Numbered from the stretch's first letter, positions 1 to 7,097 are shown. The stretch is DNA of 17,266 bases from UBA724 sp964008075 (GCA_964008075.1 CAXGAP010000027.1:1-17266); one strand, 5' to 3'. Notes: generated by a model from the sequence alone, not told the origin. Translations and numbers: made by a program.

Positions 1-46
1 AGTGGTGATTGAACGAATTAACATTGCGTTGATGGAAATCAGCTAA
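1..46 (+). CDS. C-terminal tail of an unidentified protein (partial, 5' end outside window)
   Basis: Of the three forward frames, only the one reading from base 2 stays open. It encodes 14 residues ending ALMEIS and stops at TAA 44-46, while the other two frames stop within the first few codons. The start of the gene lies off the left edge. Too little is present to name a family. It is co-directional with the SPFH gene that starts 40 nt downstream, with an AT-only inverted repeat between them, so the two could share a transcript. That this is coding at all is an inference from a short open frame. Confidence 0.4.
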   Translation, partial: VVIERINIALMEIS

Positions 47-50
47 AGAT

Positions 51-77
51 TTTTTATATTACGTCTGAATATAAAAA
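51..77. repeat. Perfect 10-bp AT-only inverted repeat upstream of the SPFH gene
   Basis: TTTTTATATT (51-60) and AATATAAAAA (68-77) are exact reverse complements around a 7-nt loop, ACGTCTG. The repeat lies in the 40-nt gap between the upstream gene's stop and the SPFH start at 87. No separate T-tract follows the 3' arm, so it is not a textbook intrinsic terminator. It could be a weak terminator, an operator, or an mRNA hairpin near the start codon. TACGTCTG (60-67) differs by one base from the Bacteroidota -7 consensus TAnnTTTG, so promoter overlap is possible. Confidence 0.5.
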
Positions 78-86
78 CAACTTATC

Positions 87-1031
87 ATGTCTATTATCAT
101 CTATTCTATCATTGGTTTTCTTGGTTTTGTCCTTCTATTTGGCACCTTTTTTATCGTTCGGCAACAGTCCGCTGCTGTCGTTGAGCGTTTTGGAAAGTTT
201 GTTAATGTTCGACATTCTGGTCTACAAATCAAAATTCCAATCATCGATCGTGTTTCTGGACGAGTGAGTTTACGTGTACAGCAGCTAGATGTTGTAGTTG
301 AAACAAAAACAAAAGACGATGTTTTTGTAAAAATTAAAGTTTCTGTACAATACAAAGTCATAAAGGACAAGGTTTTTGATGCTTTTTATAAACTCGATTT
401 TCCACAGGACCAAATCACCTCTTATGTGTTTGATGTCGTTCGTGCTGAGGTTCCAAAAATGATTTTGGATGATGTGTTTGAGAAAAAAGATGATGTCGCA
501 ATTGCTGTGAAGTCAGAGTTGAATGATTCAATGCTCAACTATGGGTTTGACATTATAAAAACTCTCGTGACTGACATCGACCCTGATTCGCAGGTAAAAG
601 ACTCTATGAACCGAATTAATGCTTCCGAGAGAGAGAAGGTTGCTGCACAATTTGAAGGGGATGCACAGCGTATTTTGATTGTTGAAAGAGCCAAGGCAGA
701 AGCAGAGTCCAAACGATTGCAAGGCCAAGGGATTGCTGATCAAAGGCGTGAAATCGCACGTGGTTTGGAGGACTCTGTCAAGGTGCTAAATGGTGTTAAT
801 ATCAACTCACAAGAAGCCTCTGCTTTGATTGTTGTTACACAGCACTATGATACCCTTCAATCTGTTGGGTCTGCGAGCAATAGCAATTTAATTTTGATGC
901 CGAACTCACCCCAAGCGGGTTCGGAGATGCTAAACAATATGGTAGCGTCCTTTACTGCGAGCAATCAAATAGGGGAGGCTATGAAGAAGCAAAGAGAACA
1001 AGACGAAAACAACAAAAAGAGCGAATCATAA
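87..1031 (+). CDS. SPFH/band 7 (stomatin/prohibitin-like) membrane-anchored protein
   Basis: This 314-residue protein has one N-terminal membrane segment (about residues 3-24), followed by a band 7 domain (about 25-190) that begins RQQSAAVVERFGKF. A charged, Ala/Glu/Arg-rich stretch with coiled-coil character follows (about 180-230; ERAKAEAESKRLQGQG), and the tail is hydrophilic and Lys/Glu-rich. The layout is that of bacterial stomatin-like proteins (YbbK/QmcA type). Members of this family oligomerise into membrane rings or microdomains and often associate with membrane proteases. The usual NfeD-type partner gene is not seen beside it. The gene ends flush against the glnS stop codon on the other strand (no gap). 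The ATG at 87 gives a complete membrane anchor, so this start is preferred. The family call is firm, but the cellular role is not determined by the sequence. Confidence 0.9.
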   Translation: MSIIIYSIIGFLGFVLLFGTFFIVRQQSAAVVERFGKFVNVRHSGLQIKIPIIDRVSGRVSLRVQQLDVVVETKTKDDVFVKIKVSVQYKVIKDKVFDAFYKLDFPQDQITSYVFDVVRAEVPKMILDDVFEKKDDVAIAVKSELNDSMLNYGFDIIKTLVTDIDPDSQVKDSMNRINASEREKVAAQFEGDAQRILIVERAKAEAESKRLQGQGIADQRREIARGLEDSVKVLNGVNINSQEASALIVVTQHYDTLQSVGSASNSNLILMPNSPQAGSEMLNNMVASFTASNQIGEAMKKQREQDENNKKSES

Positions 1032-1045
1032 CTATTTGTTGTTTT
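1006..1045. terminator. Candidate bidirectional terminator at the SPFH/glnS convergent junction
   Basis: AAAACAACAAA (1006-1016) and TTTGTTGTTTT (1035-1045) form a perfect 11-bp inverted repeat around an 18-nt loop. The loop holds both stop codons, TAA 1029-1031 for the SPFH gene and TAG (minus strand, 1032-1034) for glnS. Either strand gives an A-rich 5' arm and a T-rich 3' arm, as expected of a shared terminator between convergent genes. The stem has only two G-C pairs and the T residues are within it, so it would be weak. The repeat is seen directly. The terminator function is inferred. Confidence 0.4.
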
Positions 1046-2699
1046 TGGACCAATTGTCGCGCAGCCCAACTGTTTTGTTAAAAACAATTTTGTTGGGAGT
1101 GCTGTCTGGGTCTACAACATAATAGCCTTGTCGCTGAAATTGATAACTCTTTCCTGGTGCGGCATCGTCGATGTTTGGTTCTATAAATGCCCGCTGCTCG
1201 TTGAGAGAATTGGTGTTTAGAAAACTCGTAAACGGCTTGTCTTTATGACCATCTGGGTTGGGGTCTGAAAAGAGTCTGTCGTAGTTTCGTACCTGTATTT
1301 GTTGTGCGTGGTTTTGCGAAACCCAGTGTAAGGTGCCTTTCACTTTGCGTTGACTTTCCTCTGTGCCACTACCGCTTTTACTCAAAGGATCATAGGTACA
1401 AAAAACAGTTGTTATCGTTCCGTTTTCGTCCTTTTCAACAGATTCTGCCTTTATGATGTAAGCGTTTTTTAAGCGTACTTCTTTCCCTAGTTTTAATCGG
1501 AAAAACTTACGATTTGCCTCTTCTCTAAAATCTTCTTGCTCAATCAAGATTGTTTTGGAAAAGGGCACTTCTCTTGACCCAGCTGTTGGGTCTTCTGGGT
1601 TATTTTCTGCCCTTAGTAATTCTATTTTGTCCTCAGGATAGTTGGTAATCACTACACGCAAAGGGTTGAGTACAGCCATCATTCGTGGTGCTGTTTTGTT
1701 CAAATCCTCACGAACACAAAACTCCAGAAGCGAAACGTCGATAAGATTCTCGCGCTTGGCAACACCTACTGCTTGAATAAAATTCTTTAATGATTCTGGT
1801 GTATAACCTCTTCTTCTCAAACCACTGATGGTTGGCATTCTGGGGTCGTCCCAGCCAGAAACGTTGTTGTTTTGAACAAGCTGCATCAGTTTGCGTTTGC
1901 TCGTAACAGTATAATTCAAATTAAGCCTTGCAAACTCTCTTTGTTTGGGAGCTAGTCCTGATCCACACACATCGTTTAGAAAGGCTTCATACAAGTCTCT
2001 GTGAGGTTTAAATTCCAACGAGCACAAAGAGTGTGATATCTTTTCAATATAATCAGACTGCCCGTGAGTCCAATCATACATTGGATATATGCACCACTTG
2101 TCGCCTGTTCTGTGGTGTGTTTGAAACAATATTCGATACATAACAGGATCGCGTAACAACATATTGGGTGCTGCCATGTCTCCCTTGTATCGCAAAACGT
2201 GCGTTCCTTCTTTATGCTTCCCTTCCTTCATTTCAGAAAATAGCTGAAGATTTTCGTCTATTGATCGCGATCGATATGGGCTGTTTTCGCCTGCTTGTGT
2301 TGGGGTTCCTTTTTGGCTGGCTATATCCTCAGAAGGCTGTGAGTCAACGTAGGCTTTTCCAGCCTTGATTAGATCGGATGCCCAGTCATAGAGGGTTTGG
2401 AAATAATCAGATGCATAACACACATTGTCCCAAGAAAAACCCAGCCACTGAATATCATTTTTTATTACATCTACATAAAGTTGTTCTTCAGCTGCAGGGT
2501 TGGTGTCATCGAAACGAAGGTTTACAGGCGCATTATACTTTTGGCCAAGTCCAAAATTAACACATATCGCTTTCACGTGACCAATATGTAAAAACCCATT
2601 TGGCTCTGGTGGAAATCGAAAACGAAGGGATTCTTGTGAAAGTCCTTGCTGCAGATCTTCATCAATAATGTGTTCGATAAAATTTTTCGAAGCATTCAC
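1032..2699 (-). CDS. glnS: Glutamine--tRNA ligase (GlnRS)
   Basis: This is a class I aminoacyl-tRNA synthetase that charges tRNA-Gln with glutamine using ATP in the cytoplasm. It is 555 residues long, normal for bacterial GlnRS. The Rossmann-fold signature RFPPEPNGFLHIGH has its HIGH at 38-41. The KMSKS-type loop reads VTSKRK at 265-270. Family blocks such as LRFDDTNP and the C-terminal anticodon-binding beta-barrel region are present. The start is a GTG (minus strand, 2697-2699). An in-frame TAA lies nine bases upstream and no in-frame ATG is available, so GTG is effectively forced. AGGAAA sits directly before it. The gene is divergent from folB and convergent, with no gap, with the SPFH gene. 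A TAnnTTTG element at 2717-2724 probably drives it, with a leader of about a dozen bases. Identification is secure. Confidence 0.97.
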   Translation of the reverse strand: MNASKNFIEHIIDEDLQQGLSQESLRFRFPPEPNGFLHIGHVKAICVNFGLGQKYNAPVNLRFDDTNPAAEEQLYVDVIKNDIQWLGFSWDNVCYASDYFQTLYDWASDLIKAGKAYVDSQPSEDIASQKGTPTQAGENSPYRSRSIDENLQLFSEMKEGKHKEGTHVLRYKGDMAAPNMLLRDPVMYRILFQTHHRTGDKWCIYPMYDWTHGQSDYIEKISHSLCSLEFKPHRDLYEAFLNDVCGSGLAPKQREFARLNLNYTVTSKRKLMQLVQNNNVSGWDDPRMPTISGLRRRGYTPESLKNFIQAVGVAKRENLIDVSLLEFCVREDLNKTAPRMMAVLNPLRVVITNYPEDKIELLRAENNPEDPTAGSREVPFSKTILIEQEDFREEANRKFFRLKLGKEVRLKNAYIIKAESVEKDENGTITTVFCTYDPLSKSGSGTEESQRKVKGTLHWVSQNHAQQIQVRNYDRLFSDPNPDGHKDKPFTSFLNTNSLNEQRAFIEPNIDDAAPGKSYQFQRQGYYVVDPDSTPNKIVFNKTVGLRDNWSKNNK

Positions 2700-2716
2700 T
2701 TTCCTTTATTTGATTG

Positions 2717-2724
2717 CAAAGGTA
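2717..2724 (-). promoter_or_regulatory. Candidate Bacteroidota -7 promoter element for glnS
   Basis: On the minus strand the sequence reads TACCTTTG, an exact match to the Bacteroidota -7 consensus TAnnTTTG, 17 nt before the glnS GTG. No TTG/TTTG -33 element is seen at the usual 17-23 nt spacing (only a GTTCC), so the call rests on the -7 match and its position. Confidence 0.4.
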
Positions 2725-2756
2725 ATTAATTCACTCGCTTTGGAACCTTTGTTTAT

Positions 2757-2764
2757 TATCTTTG
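2757..2764 (+). promoter_or_regulatory. Candidate Bacteroidota -7 promoter element for folB
   Basis: TATCTTTG exactly matches TAnnTTTG and ends 12 nt before the folB ATG at 2777. TTTG at 2739-2742 lies 14 nt upstream, shorter than the usual 17-23 nt spacing. If used, transcription would begin only a few bases before the ATG. It also overlaps the alternative TTG start codon at 2762, which argues against that codon. Confidence 0.4.
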
Positions 2765-2776
2765 CTAAAAATAAAT

Positions 2777-3127
2777 ATGGGGCAAATTTATTTAGAAAAT
2801 ATTCGGACTTACAGCCATCATGGTTGTATGAAGGAAGAGACGATAATAGGCAACGAATATCGTGTAGACCTGTGGGTTGACGCTGATTTATCTGTTGCTG
2901 CACAAACAGATAATTTGAATGATGCCCCTGATTATGTATTGCTACACGAGATTGTTGTTTCAGAAATGAAGACTGCTTCAAAGCTGTTGGAGCATGTGGC
3001 ACAAAGGATTATTGATCGGATCAATTCGAAGGTTGTGTCTTTGAAGAAAGTGAAGGTGCGTGTAACTAAAATAAACCCGCCTATTGGGGGGGATGTTCAG
3101 TCTGTATCTGTGCTTTTGACTTCTTAA
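2777..3127 (+). CDS. folB: Dihydroneopterin aldolase
   Basis: FolB converts 7,8-dihydroneopterin to 6-hydroxymethyl-dihydropterin plus glycolaldehyde in tetrahydrofolate synthesis and acts as a multimeric cytosolic T-fold enzyme. From the ATG at 2777 the protein has 116 residues, normal for the family. Recognisable blocks are LENIRTYSHHGCMKEE, with the conserved Glu near position 21; DYVLLHE, with Tyr53; and VTKINPPIGGDVQSV, with the catalytic-type Lys98. The frame can be extended upstream to a TTG at 2762, adding MLKIN. The ATG is preferred because family members begin with the beta-strand IYLENIR just after the start, and because the promoter-like TATCTTTG overlaps the TTG. It is divergent from glnS and followed 45 nt later by tRNA-Cys. 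No other folate gene is in view. Confidence 0.93.
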   Translation: MGQIYLENIRTYSHHGCMKEETIIGNEYRVDLWVDADLSVAAQTDNLNDAPDYVLLHEIVVSEMKTASKLLEHVAQRIIDRINSKVVSLKKVKVRVTKINPPIGGDVQSVSVLLTS

Positions 3128-3153
3128 CAGAAAATATGTTGTGTAAAATAGCT

Positions 3154-3161
3154 TACTTTTG
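3154..3161 (+). promoter_or_regulatory. Candidate -7 promoter element for tRNA-Cys
   Basis: TACTTTTG exactly matches TAnnTTTG and ends 11 nt before the first base of the tRNA, a sensible distance for a short 5' leader. No good TTG/TTTG -33 element is visible at the right spacing. folB lies just upstream on the same strand, so read-through from it is also possible. Confidence 0.4.
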
Positions 3162-3172
3162 CCATTGAATTT

Positions 3173-3243
3173 GGCACCGTGGCCGAGTGGCTAGGCAGAG
3201 CTCTGCAAAAGCTTGTACAGCGGTTCGAATCCGCTCGGTGCCT
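3173..3243 (+). tRNA. tRNA-Cys (anticodon GCA)
   Basis: A full cloverleaf folds by hand. The 7-bp acceptor stem is GGCACCG with CGGTGCC, all Watson-Crick. The D-arm is GCC/GGC. The anticodon stem GAGCT/AGCTT (one G-T pair) holds loop CTGCAAA with anticodon GCA. The variable loop is GTAC. The T-arm AGCGG/CCGCT encloses TTCGAAT. The discriminator base is T (U73), the identity base known for tRNA-Cys. The 3' CCA is not encoded, so it must be added after transcription. A run of six Ts (3245-3250) follows at once. It may help termination and overlaps the stop codon of the convergent LysE-family gene. Confidence 0.97.
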
Positions 3244-3248
3244 CTTTT

Positions 3249-3920
3249 TTAATTCCAATGCTTTATTGAGGGTAGTAACACCTCTGGCTCTGGTGCATAA
3301 ACGCCTTGGTAGATGAAGTATATTCCAAAAACAACAAGTAAGAAACAAACGAACATTCTTAGTCTGTAAATCACTGGGGGTGTAAGAGTTTTGCTCAACT
3401 GTTTTGCTAATACAATTTTGAAAAATCCAAGAACCAAATAGCCAATCATCACTGTTGAAAAGAAAACAATGATGCGGGATGTTTCTAATTCAAGTGTTGG
3501 AGCAATGGAGACAAGCAAGCCAAGCCAAAACAAAAAAGTTCCAATGTTGATGATATTTAGAAAAAACCCTTTTAGGAAATACGCAAAAAGGTGAAAGCCT
3601 TTGGGTTCTATATGCTCATTTTCTATAATTTCATTTTTTTTTCTTACCGTCGTAATGCCACTAATAATGGCATAAACAAGCAACAGCACCCCTCCAAAAA
3701 TAAACAGATTTGGGTTGTCTTTGATGTCTGCTAATAGTGATTTCGTACCTAGAAAAGCAATTGTAACAAAAACAGCATCTGCAAAAACTGCTCCTAAATC
3801 AATTAGAAATGCTGGTTTGATTCCTTTACTTATACTGGTTTCTAGAATAAGAAAAAAGAGTGGCCCTGTTGCAAATATCAACAAGACCGAAAAAGGCAGT
3901 GCTGAAAGAACGTCGTTCAT
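3249..3920 (-). CDS. LysE/RhtB-family transporter
   Basis: This 223-residue integral membrane protein has about six hydrophobic segments. The N-terminal part carries the LysE/RhtB pattern: a first helix ending in GP (FATGPLFFLILETSISKG), followed by a Gly/Ala-rich second helix (IDLGAVFADAVF) and a third starting near FIFGGVLLLVYAI. A charged loop near 92-105 (RKKNEIIENEH) separates the two halves. The family exports amino acids or related small metabolites across the inner membrane. The substrate cannot be read from this sequence. Its ATG directly follows the TAA of the GIN-domain gene (TAAATG), so the two are almost certainly co-transcribed and probably translationally coupled. Its stop codon lies in the T-run behind tRNA-Cys on the other strand. 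Family confidence is good, but the specific substrate is unknown. Confidence 0.85.
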   Translation of the reverse strand: MNDVLSALPFSVLLIFATGPLFFLILETSISKGIKPAFLIDLGAVFADAVFVTIAFLGTKSLLADIKDNPNLFIFGGVLLLVYAIISGITTVRKKNEIIENEHIEPKGFHLFAYFLKGFFLNIINIGTFLFWLGLLVSIAPTLELETSRIIVFFSTVMIGYLVLGFFKIVLAKQLSKTLTPPVIYRLRMFVCFLLVVFGIYFIYQGVYAPEPEVLLPSIKHWN

Positions 3921-4595
3921 TTATTCTGAAGTTTTAGAGAATATAATAGACCCACCTAATGTTTTACTGTGAACTGTTTTTAATGGGTTCCCATATACAC
4001 GTGCAACACCGCCAAAGCGTGTTGTCAAATCAAAAAGAGTAGTGGCTTGTATATCACAAGAACCAGCAAAAAGTATTTTTGCTGTCGTGTTTTTAGACAA
4101 TGTATGCTCTGCATCTACCACACCGCCTGATGAGATATGAATATGCTGTTGATCTGCCCGACCTTTCACAATGATTTTACCACCAGATTTTGCAGCATAG
4201 TTTGCGCTTTTTACATCCAACGATAGCTCTATCTCACCACCCTTTCTGCTAATAACATCTATGTTTTGAGTGACAATTGTATCGAGTGCTGAGAGGTATG
4301 CACCTCGACTGACATCTATTTTGTCAATTCTCCCTGTGTAAAACAATTCGATATTACCATAAATACCTTTGAGTGCTTCCACAGGTTTCATGCTGATTTT
4401 TAGCTGACCATCTTTGTTGGTTAGCGTTACGCCTTGCTCGTTTTCGCTTATAATCATGACCTCGTTTGACTCTGATTTTATCAGCGTCACATGCAAACCA
4501 TCTCTGATAATAAGTTCACTAAAATCACCAATAGTCTTTTTTTGCCCATTGGCATAAAAGCAACAAAAAAGAAGGGTGATAAGTATTTTATTCAT
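3921..4595 (-). CDS. Secreted GIN-domain (DUF2807) protein
   Basis: The protein has 224 residues. It begins with a clear signal peptide (MNKILITLLFCCFYANG, probable cleavage before QKK at about residue 18), so it should leave the cytoplasm. The rest matches the head GIN domain (DUF2807), often named putative auto-transporter adhesin in Bacteroidota. It shows short alternating beta-strand repeats rich in Gly, Ser, Asp and Ala, consistent with a beta-helix. Recognisable pieces are FSELIIRDGLHVTLIK at the domain start and later turns such as SRKGGEIELSLDVKSANY and KSGGKIIVKGRADQ. The molecular function of this domain is not established. LLFC resembles a lipobox poorly, so a lipoprotein is less likely. 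The gene sits 29 nt after rnr with its own promoter-like element in between and abuts the LysE-family gene. Confidence 0.85.
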   Translation of the reverse strand: MNKILITLLFCCFYANGQKKTIGDFSELIIRDGLHVTLIKSESNEVMIISENEQGVTLTNKDGQLKISMKPVEALKGIYGNIELFYTGRIDKIDVSRGAYLSALDTIVTQNIDVISRKGGEIELSLDVKSANYAAKSGGKIIVKGRADQQHIHISSGGVVDAEHTLSKNTTAKILFAGSCDIQATTLFDLTTRFGGVARVYGNPLKTVHSKTLGGSIIFSKTSE

Positions 4596-4609
4596 TTGGG
4601 AATTTTTAT

Positions 4610-4638
4610 CAAAATTACATAAATCTAATCATCTACAA
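4610..4638 (-). promoter_or_regulatory. Candidate Bacteroidota promoter for the GIN-domain/LysE pair
   Basis: On the minus strand, TTG (plus-strand CAA at 4636-4638) is followed after 18 nt by TAATTTTG (plus-strand 4610-4617). That matches the flavobacterial pattern TTG-N17-23-TAnnTTTG in both elements and spacing. The -7 element ends 14 nt before the ATG of the GIN-domain gene. The -33 part lies inside the last codons of rnr, so the downstream pair could be expressed independently of rnr. This is the most complete promoter match in the window. Confidence 0.5.
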
Positions 4639-6772
4639 TCGACAAATCAATTTGTCTTTTGATTAAGTCAGTCGCTAATACTTTGGCATAAATCTGGTCT
4701 CCTAATTGATACTCCTTTTTTGTATGTTGACCAACCATTTTTAATTGTGTAGGGTCGTAATAAAAATAGTCGTCTTGAAGATCTTGTACACGAACAAAAC
4801 CTTCGCATTTACTTTCTGTTAACTCAATAAATATTCCTCTTTCTGTAACTCCTGAAATGCTTGCGTTTTGCGTAGTACCTATAAAATTTGATACATATTT
4901 TACCTGCATGAATTTAATAGAGTCTCTTTCTGCTTTGGTGGCGAGTATTTCTTGATCTGTACAGTGATTTAATTGTTTTTCTAATTCATCTGCTTTTGGA
5001 GTGTTTTTTTTTGTTAGATAATGATGTAACAAGCGATGAACGATGATGTCTGGATACCTACGTATAGGTGAAGTAAAATGTGTATAATATTCAAAATAAA
5101 GACCATAATGTCCAATATTTTGTGTGGTGTAAATTGCTTTACTCATACTTCTGATCGCTAAAGTATCAAGCAAGTTTTTCTCAGGTTTTTTGTTTATATG
5201 CTTGAGTAATTTGTTGATTGATTTTGCAATTAAATTAGGTGAATTTAAATTTAATTTATACCCCAATCCAAAAGCAATTCGTGCAAATTGAGCTAATTTT
5301 TCTTCATCTGGTTCGTCGTGAACACGATACACAAAAGGTAATGTTTGTTGTTGTTCTCCAATATACTTTGCAACATATTCATTTGCTAAAAGCATAAATT
5401 CTTCTATCAAGTGATTGGCTTCTTTACTTTCTTTTATCAACACTTCTGTAGGATTATTTTGACTATCTAAATCAAATCGAACTTCTTGTTTATTAAAGTT
5501 AATAGCACCATTAATCAAGCGCTTTTTTCTTCGTATCGATGCAATGTTTTGCAAAACTTGAATGGCTTCATAAATACCATCACTCACAGTATATTCATTA
5601 TTTGATAGAGATATCTCATTGGGTATTGTTTTTGTTTGGGTGGCTATGATGTGTTGTGCTTCTTCATAAGCAAAACGAGCATCTGATAGGATAACTGTTT
5701 TTCCAAACCACTTTGATATTATTTTCCCTGTAGATGTCATTTCAAAAACAGCAGAAAAACAAAGTTTTTCTTCCTTTGGTCGAAGAGAACAAATTTTATT
5801 AGAGAGTTTTTCTGGAAGCATCGGAACCACACGATCTACCAAATAAATAGAGGTTGCACGTTTGTAGGCTTCCTTATCGAGCTCACTTCCTTGTTGTACA
5901 TAATGTGAAACATCTGCAATATGAATTCCAATCTCATATTGGTCTTCTTTTACTTTTCGAAATGATATTGCATCATCAAAATCCTTTGCATTTTTTGGAT
6001 CAATTGTGAAGGTTAGTATCTCTCTAAAATCACGACGTGATGATATTTCTTGTGCTGAAATGGATGCATTTAAAGTGGAAGTCTGTTCTTCTATTTCTTT
6101 TGGGAAATTCCAGGGCAATCCATGACTTGCCATTATCGTATGTATTTCTGTTTCATGTGTGCCAGGCACTCCTAAAATTTCTGTTACAACTGCTTGAGGA
6201 TAATTTGATTTTCGTTTCCATTCCTGTATTGAAACCAACACACAATCACCTAGATTTGCTCCACCCAAATTTTCTTTTGACAACAAAAAAGGAATATTGA
6301 TTTGTTTGGGTTGAACAGCAAACACATCATCAAAGTTTTCGATTACACCAACATAATGCGTTTGTTTTCTCTTTATAATTTTAAGGACTACCCCTTGTTT
6401 TTTTCGTTTTCCTCTAGATGTTGTGATTTTAAAGGACACTGTATCACCATGAAAAGCTTTGTTGAAATGACGTCTATCAATAAACACATCATCTTCTAAC
6501 TCTTCTGAAATAAGATACCCATTCCCTTGACTATTAACATCTAATGTTCCTTCGTAAAGATTAGAAGGGGAAGGAATGAAATATTTACCTCGTTCTTTTT
6601 CTTTAATAATGCCTTTTGCTGATAGTTTTTTTAGTGTTTTGTCGATATGATTTCTGCCACTAGGATCATAAACAGACAACCTACTACAGATTTGTTTATA
6701 GTTTAGAGGGCTTCCATTTTGTTGAAGTAGAATGTTTAGAATTATATTTTTTGTAGTAGTCGTTTTTTTCAT
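4625..6772 (-). CDS. rnr: Ribonuclease R
   Basis: RNase R is a processive 3'-to-5' exoribonuclease of the RNase II/R superfamily that degrades structured RNA and takes part in rRNA and mRNA turnover. The 715 residues show the expected order. First is an N-terminal winged-helix-like region (about 5-65; LNYKQICSRL), then cold-shock OB folds (about 65-225). The RNB catalytic domain follows, with the acidic metal-binding cluster DPKNAKDFDDA (Asp258-Asp267) and the later block HFTSPIRRYPD. A C-terminal S1 domain (about 630-715) starts near ASISGVTERGIFIEL. It stops almost directly after S1, so it lacks the long Lys-rich tail of E. coli RNase R. Shorter tails are common in Bacteroidota. It heads the minus-strand run towards the GIN and LysE genes and is divergent from rpiB across a 325-nt gap. 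Confidence 0.96.
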   Translation of the reverse strand: MKKTTTTKNIILNILLQQNGSPLNYKQICSRLSVYDPSGRNHIDKTLKKLSAKGIIKEKERGKYFIPSPSNLYEGTLDVNSQGNGYLISEELEDDVFIDRRHFNKAFHGDTVSFKITTSRGKRKKQGVVLKIIKRKQTHYVGVIENFDDVFAVQPKQINIPFLLSKENLGGANLGDCVLVSIQEWKRKSNYPQAVVTEILGVPGTHETEIHTIMASHGLPWNFPKEIEEQTSTLNASISAQEISSRRDFREILTFTIDPKNAKDFDDAISFRKVKEDQYEIGIHIADVSHYVQQGSELDKEAYKRATSIYLVDRVVPMLPEKLSNKICSLRPKEEKLCFSAVFEMTSTGKIISKWFGKTVILSDARFAYEEAQHIIATQTKTIPNEISLSNNEYTVSDGIYEAIQVLQNIASIRRKKRLINGAINFNKQEVRFDLDSQNNPTEVLIKESKEANHLIEEFMLLANEYVAKYIGEQQQTLPFVYRVHDEPDEEKLAQFARIAFGLGYKLNLNSPNLIAKSINKLLKHINKKPEKNLLDTLAIRSMSKAIYTTQNIGHYGLYFEYYTHFTSPIRRYPDIIVHRLLHHYLTKKNTPKADELEKQLNHCTDQEILATKAERDSIKFMQVKYVSNFIGTTQNASISGVTERGIFIELTESKCEGFVRVQDLQDDYFYYDPTQLKMVGQHTKKEYQLGDQIYAKVLATDLIKRQIDLSIVDD

Positions 6773-7097
6773 GATTTAACTCATGCAATTTAGAATAATA
6801 ATTCTATACGTTTTGACCCATAAAAATTGACTTATCAACTATAACCATATTATTATTATAAAATATTTTTAAATTAAATTATTTTCTAGATTATAATAGC
6901 TTGTTAATTTGTACAATAACGTTTATTCTACTTCTTAAATTAACTGTTGATAAACCTATTTTTATTGTTTACAAAACTTATATTAAAAATAATAAATACA
7001 ACCAAACAGCTCTTCCATTTTTCCATTGTTAACAACACTTGTTTTATCAACATATCTATCAACAGAAAGTTAGTTAATTTTACAGCAAACGAAAGTC
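6773..7097. other. AT-rich gene-free region between divergent rnr and rpiB
   Basis: I see no convincing coding frame or RNA gene in these 325 bases. They must hold the promoters of rnr and rpiB, yet no exact TAnnTTTG is found on either strand (best minus-strand near-match: TATAGTTG at 6836-6843). About 6841-6900 is nearly all A and T. Visible structures are an inverted repeat TAGAAT-AATA-ATTCTA (6791-6806), a palindrome TTGTACAA (6909-6916), a 10-bp palindrome TTGTTAACAA (7026-7035), a tandem pair TTCCATTT/TTCCATTG (7013-7028), and four copies of TATCAAC listed separately. The pattern suggests protein binding sites, but which protein is unknown. Confidence 0.6.
6832..7064. repeat. Four dispersed TATCAAC motifs resembling degenerate DnaA boxes
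   Basis: TTATCAACT (6832-6840), TTATCAACA on the minus strand (plus-strand TGTTGATAA at 6945-6953), TTATCAACA (7044-7052) and CTATCAACA (7056-7064) share the core TATCAAC. The last two are direct repeats with a 12-bp period. TTATCAACA differs by one base from the canonical DnaA box TTATCCACA, but at a usually conserved position. They may instead be operators of an unknown regulator. The repeated word is seen directly, while the binding protein is conjecture. Confidence 0.45.

Noticed and set aside
2762..2776. TTG start giving folB five extra residues
   Set aside because: The TTG overlaps an exact TAnnTTTG promoter-like element, and the family starts at the strand right after the ATG at 2777.
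6773..7097. A firm call of oriC or of a dif site
   Set aside because: The 9-mers are not canonical DnaA boxes and dnaA is absent. The sampled skew sign argues against an origin. No 28-bp XerC/XerD site could be matched with confidence.
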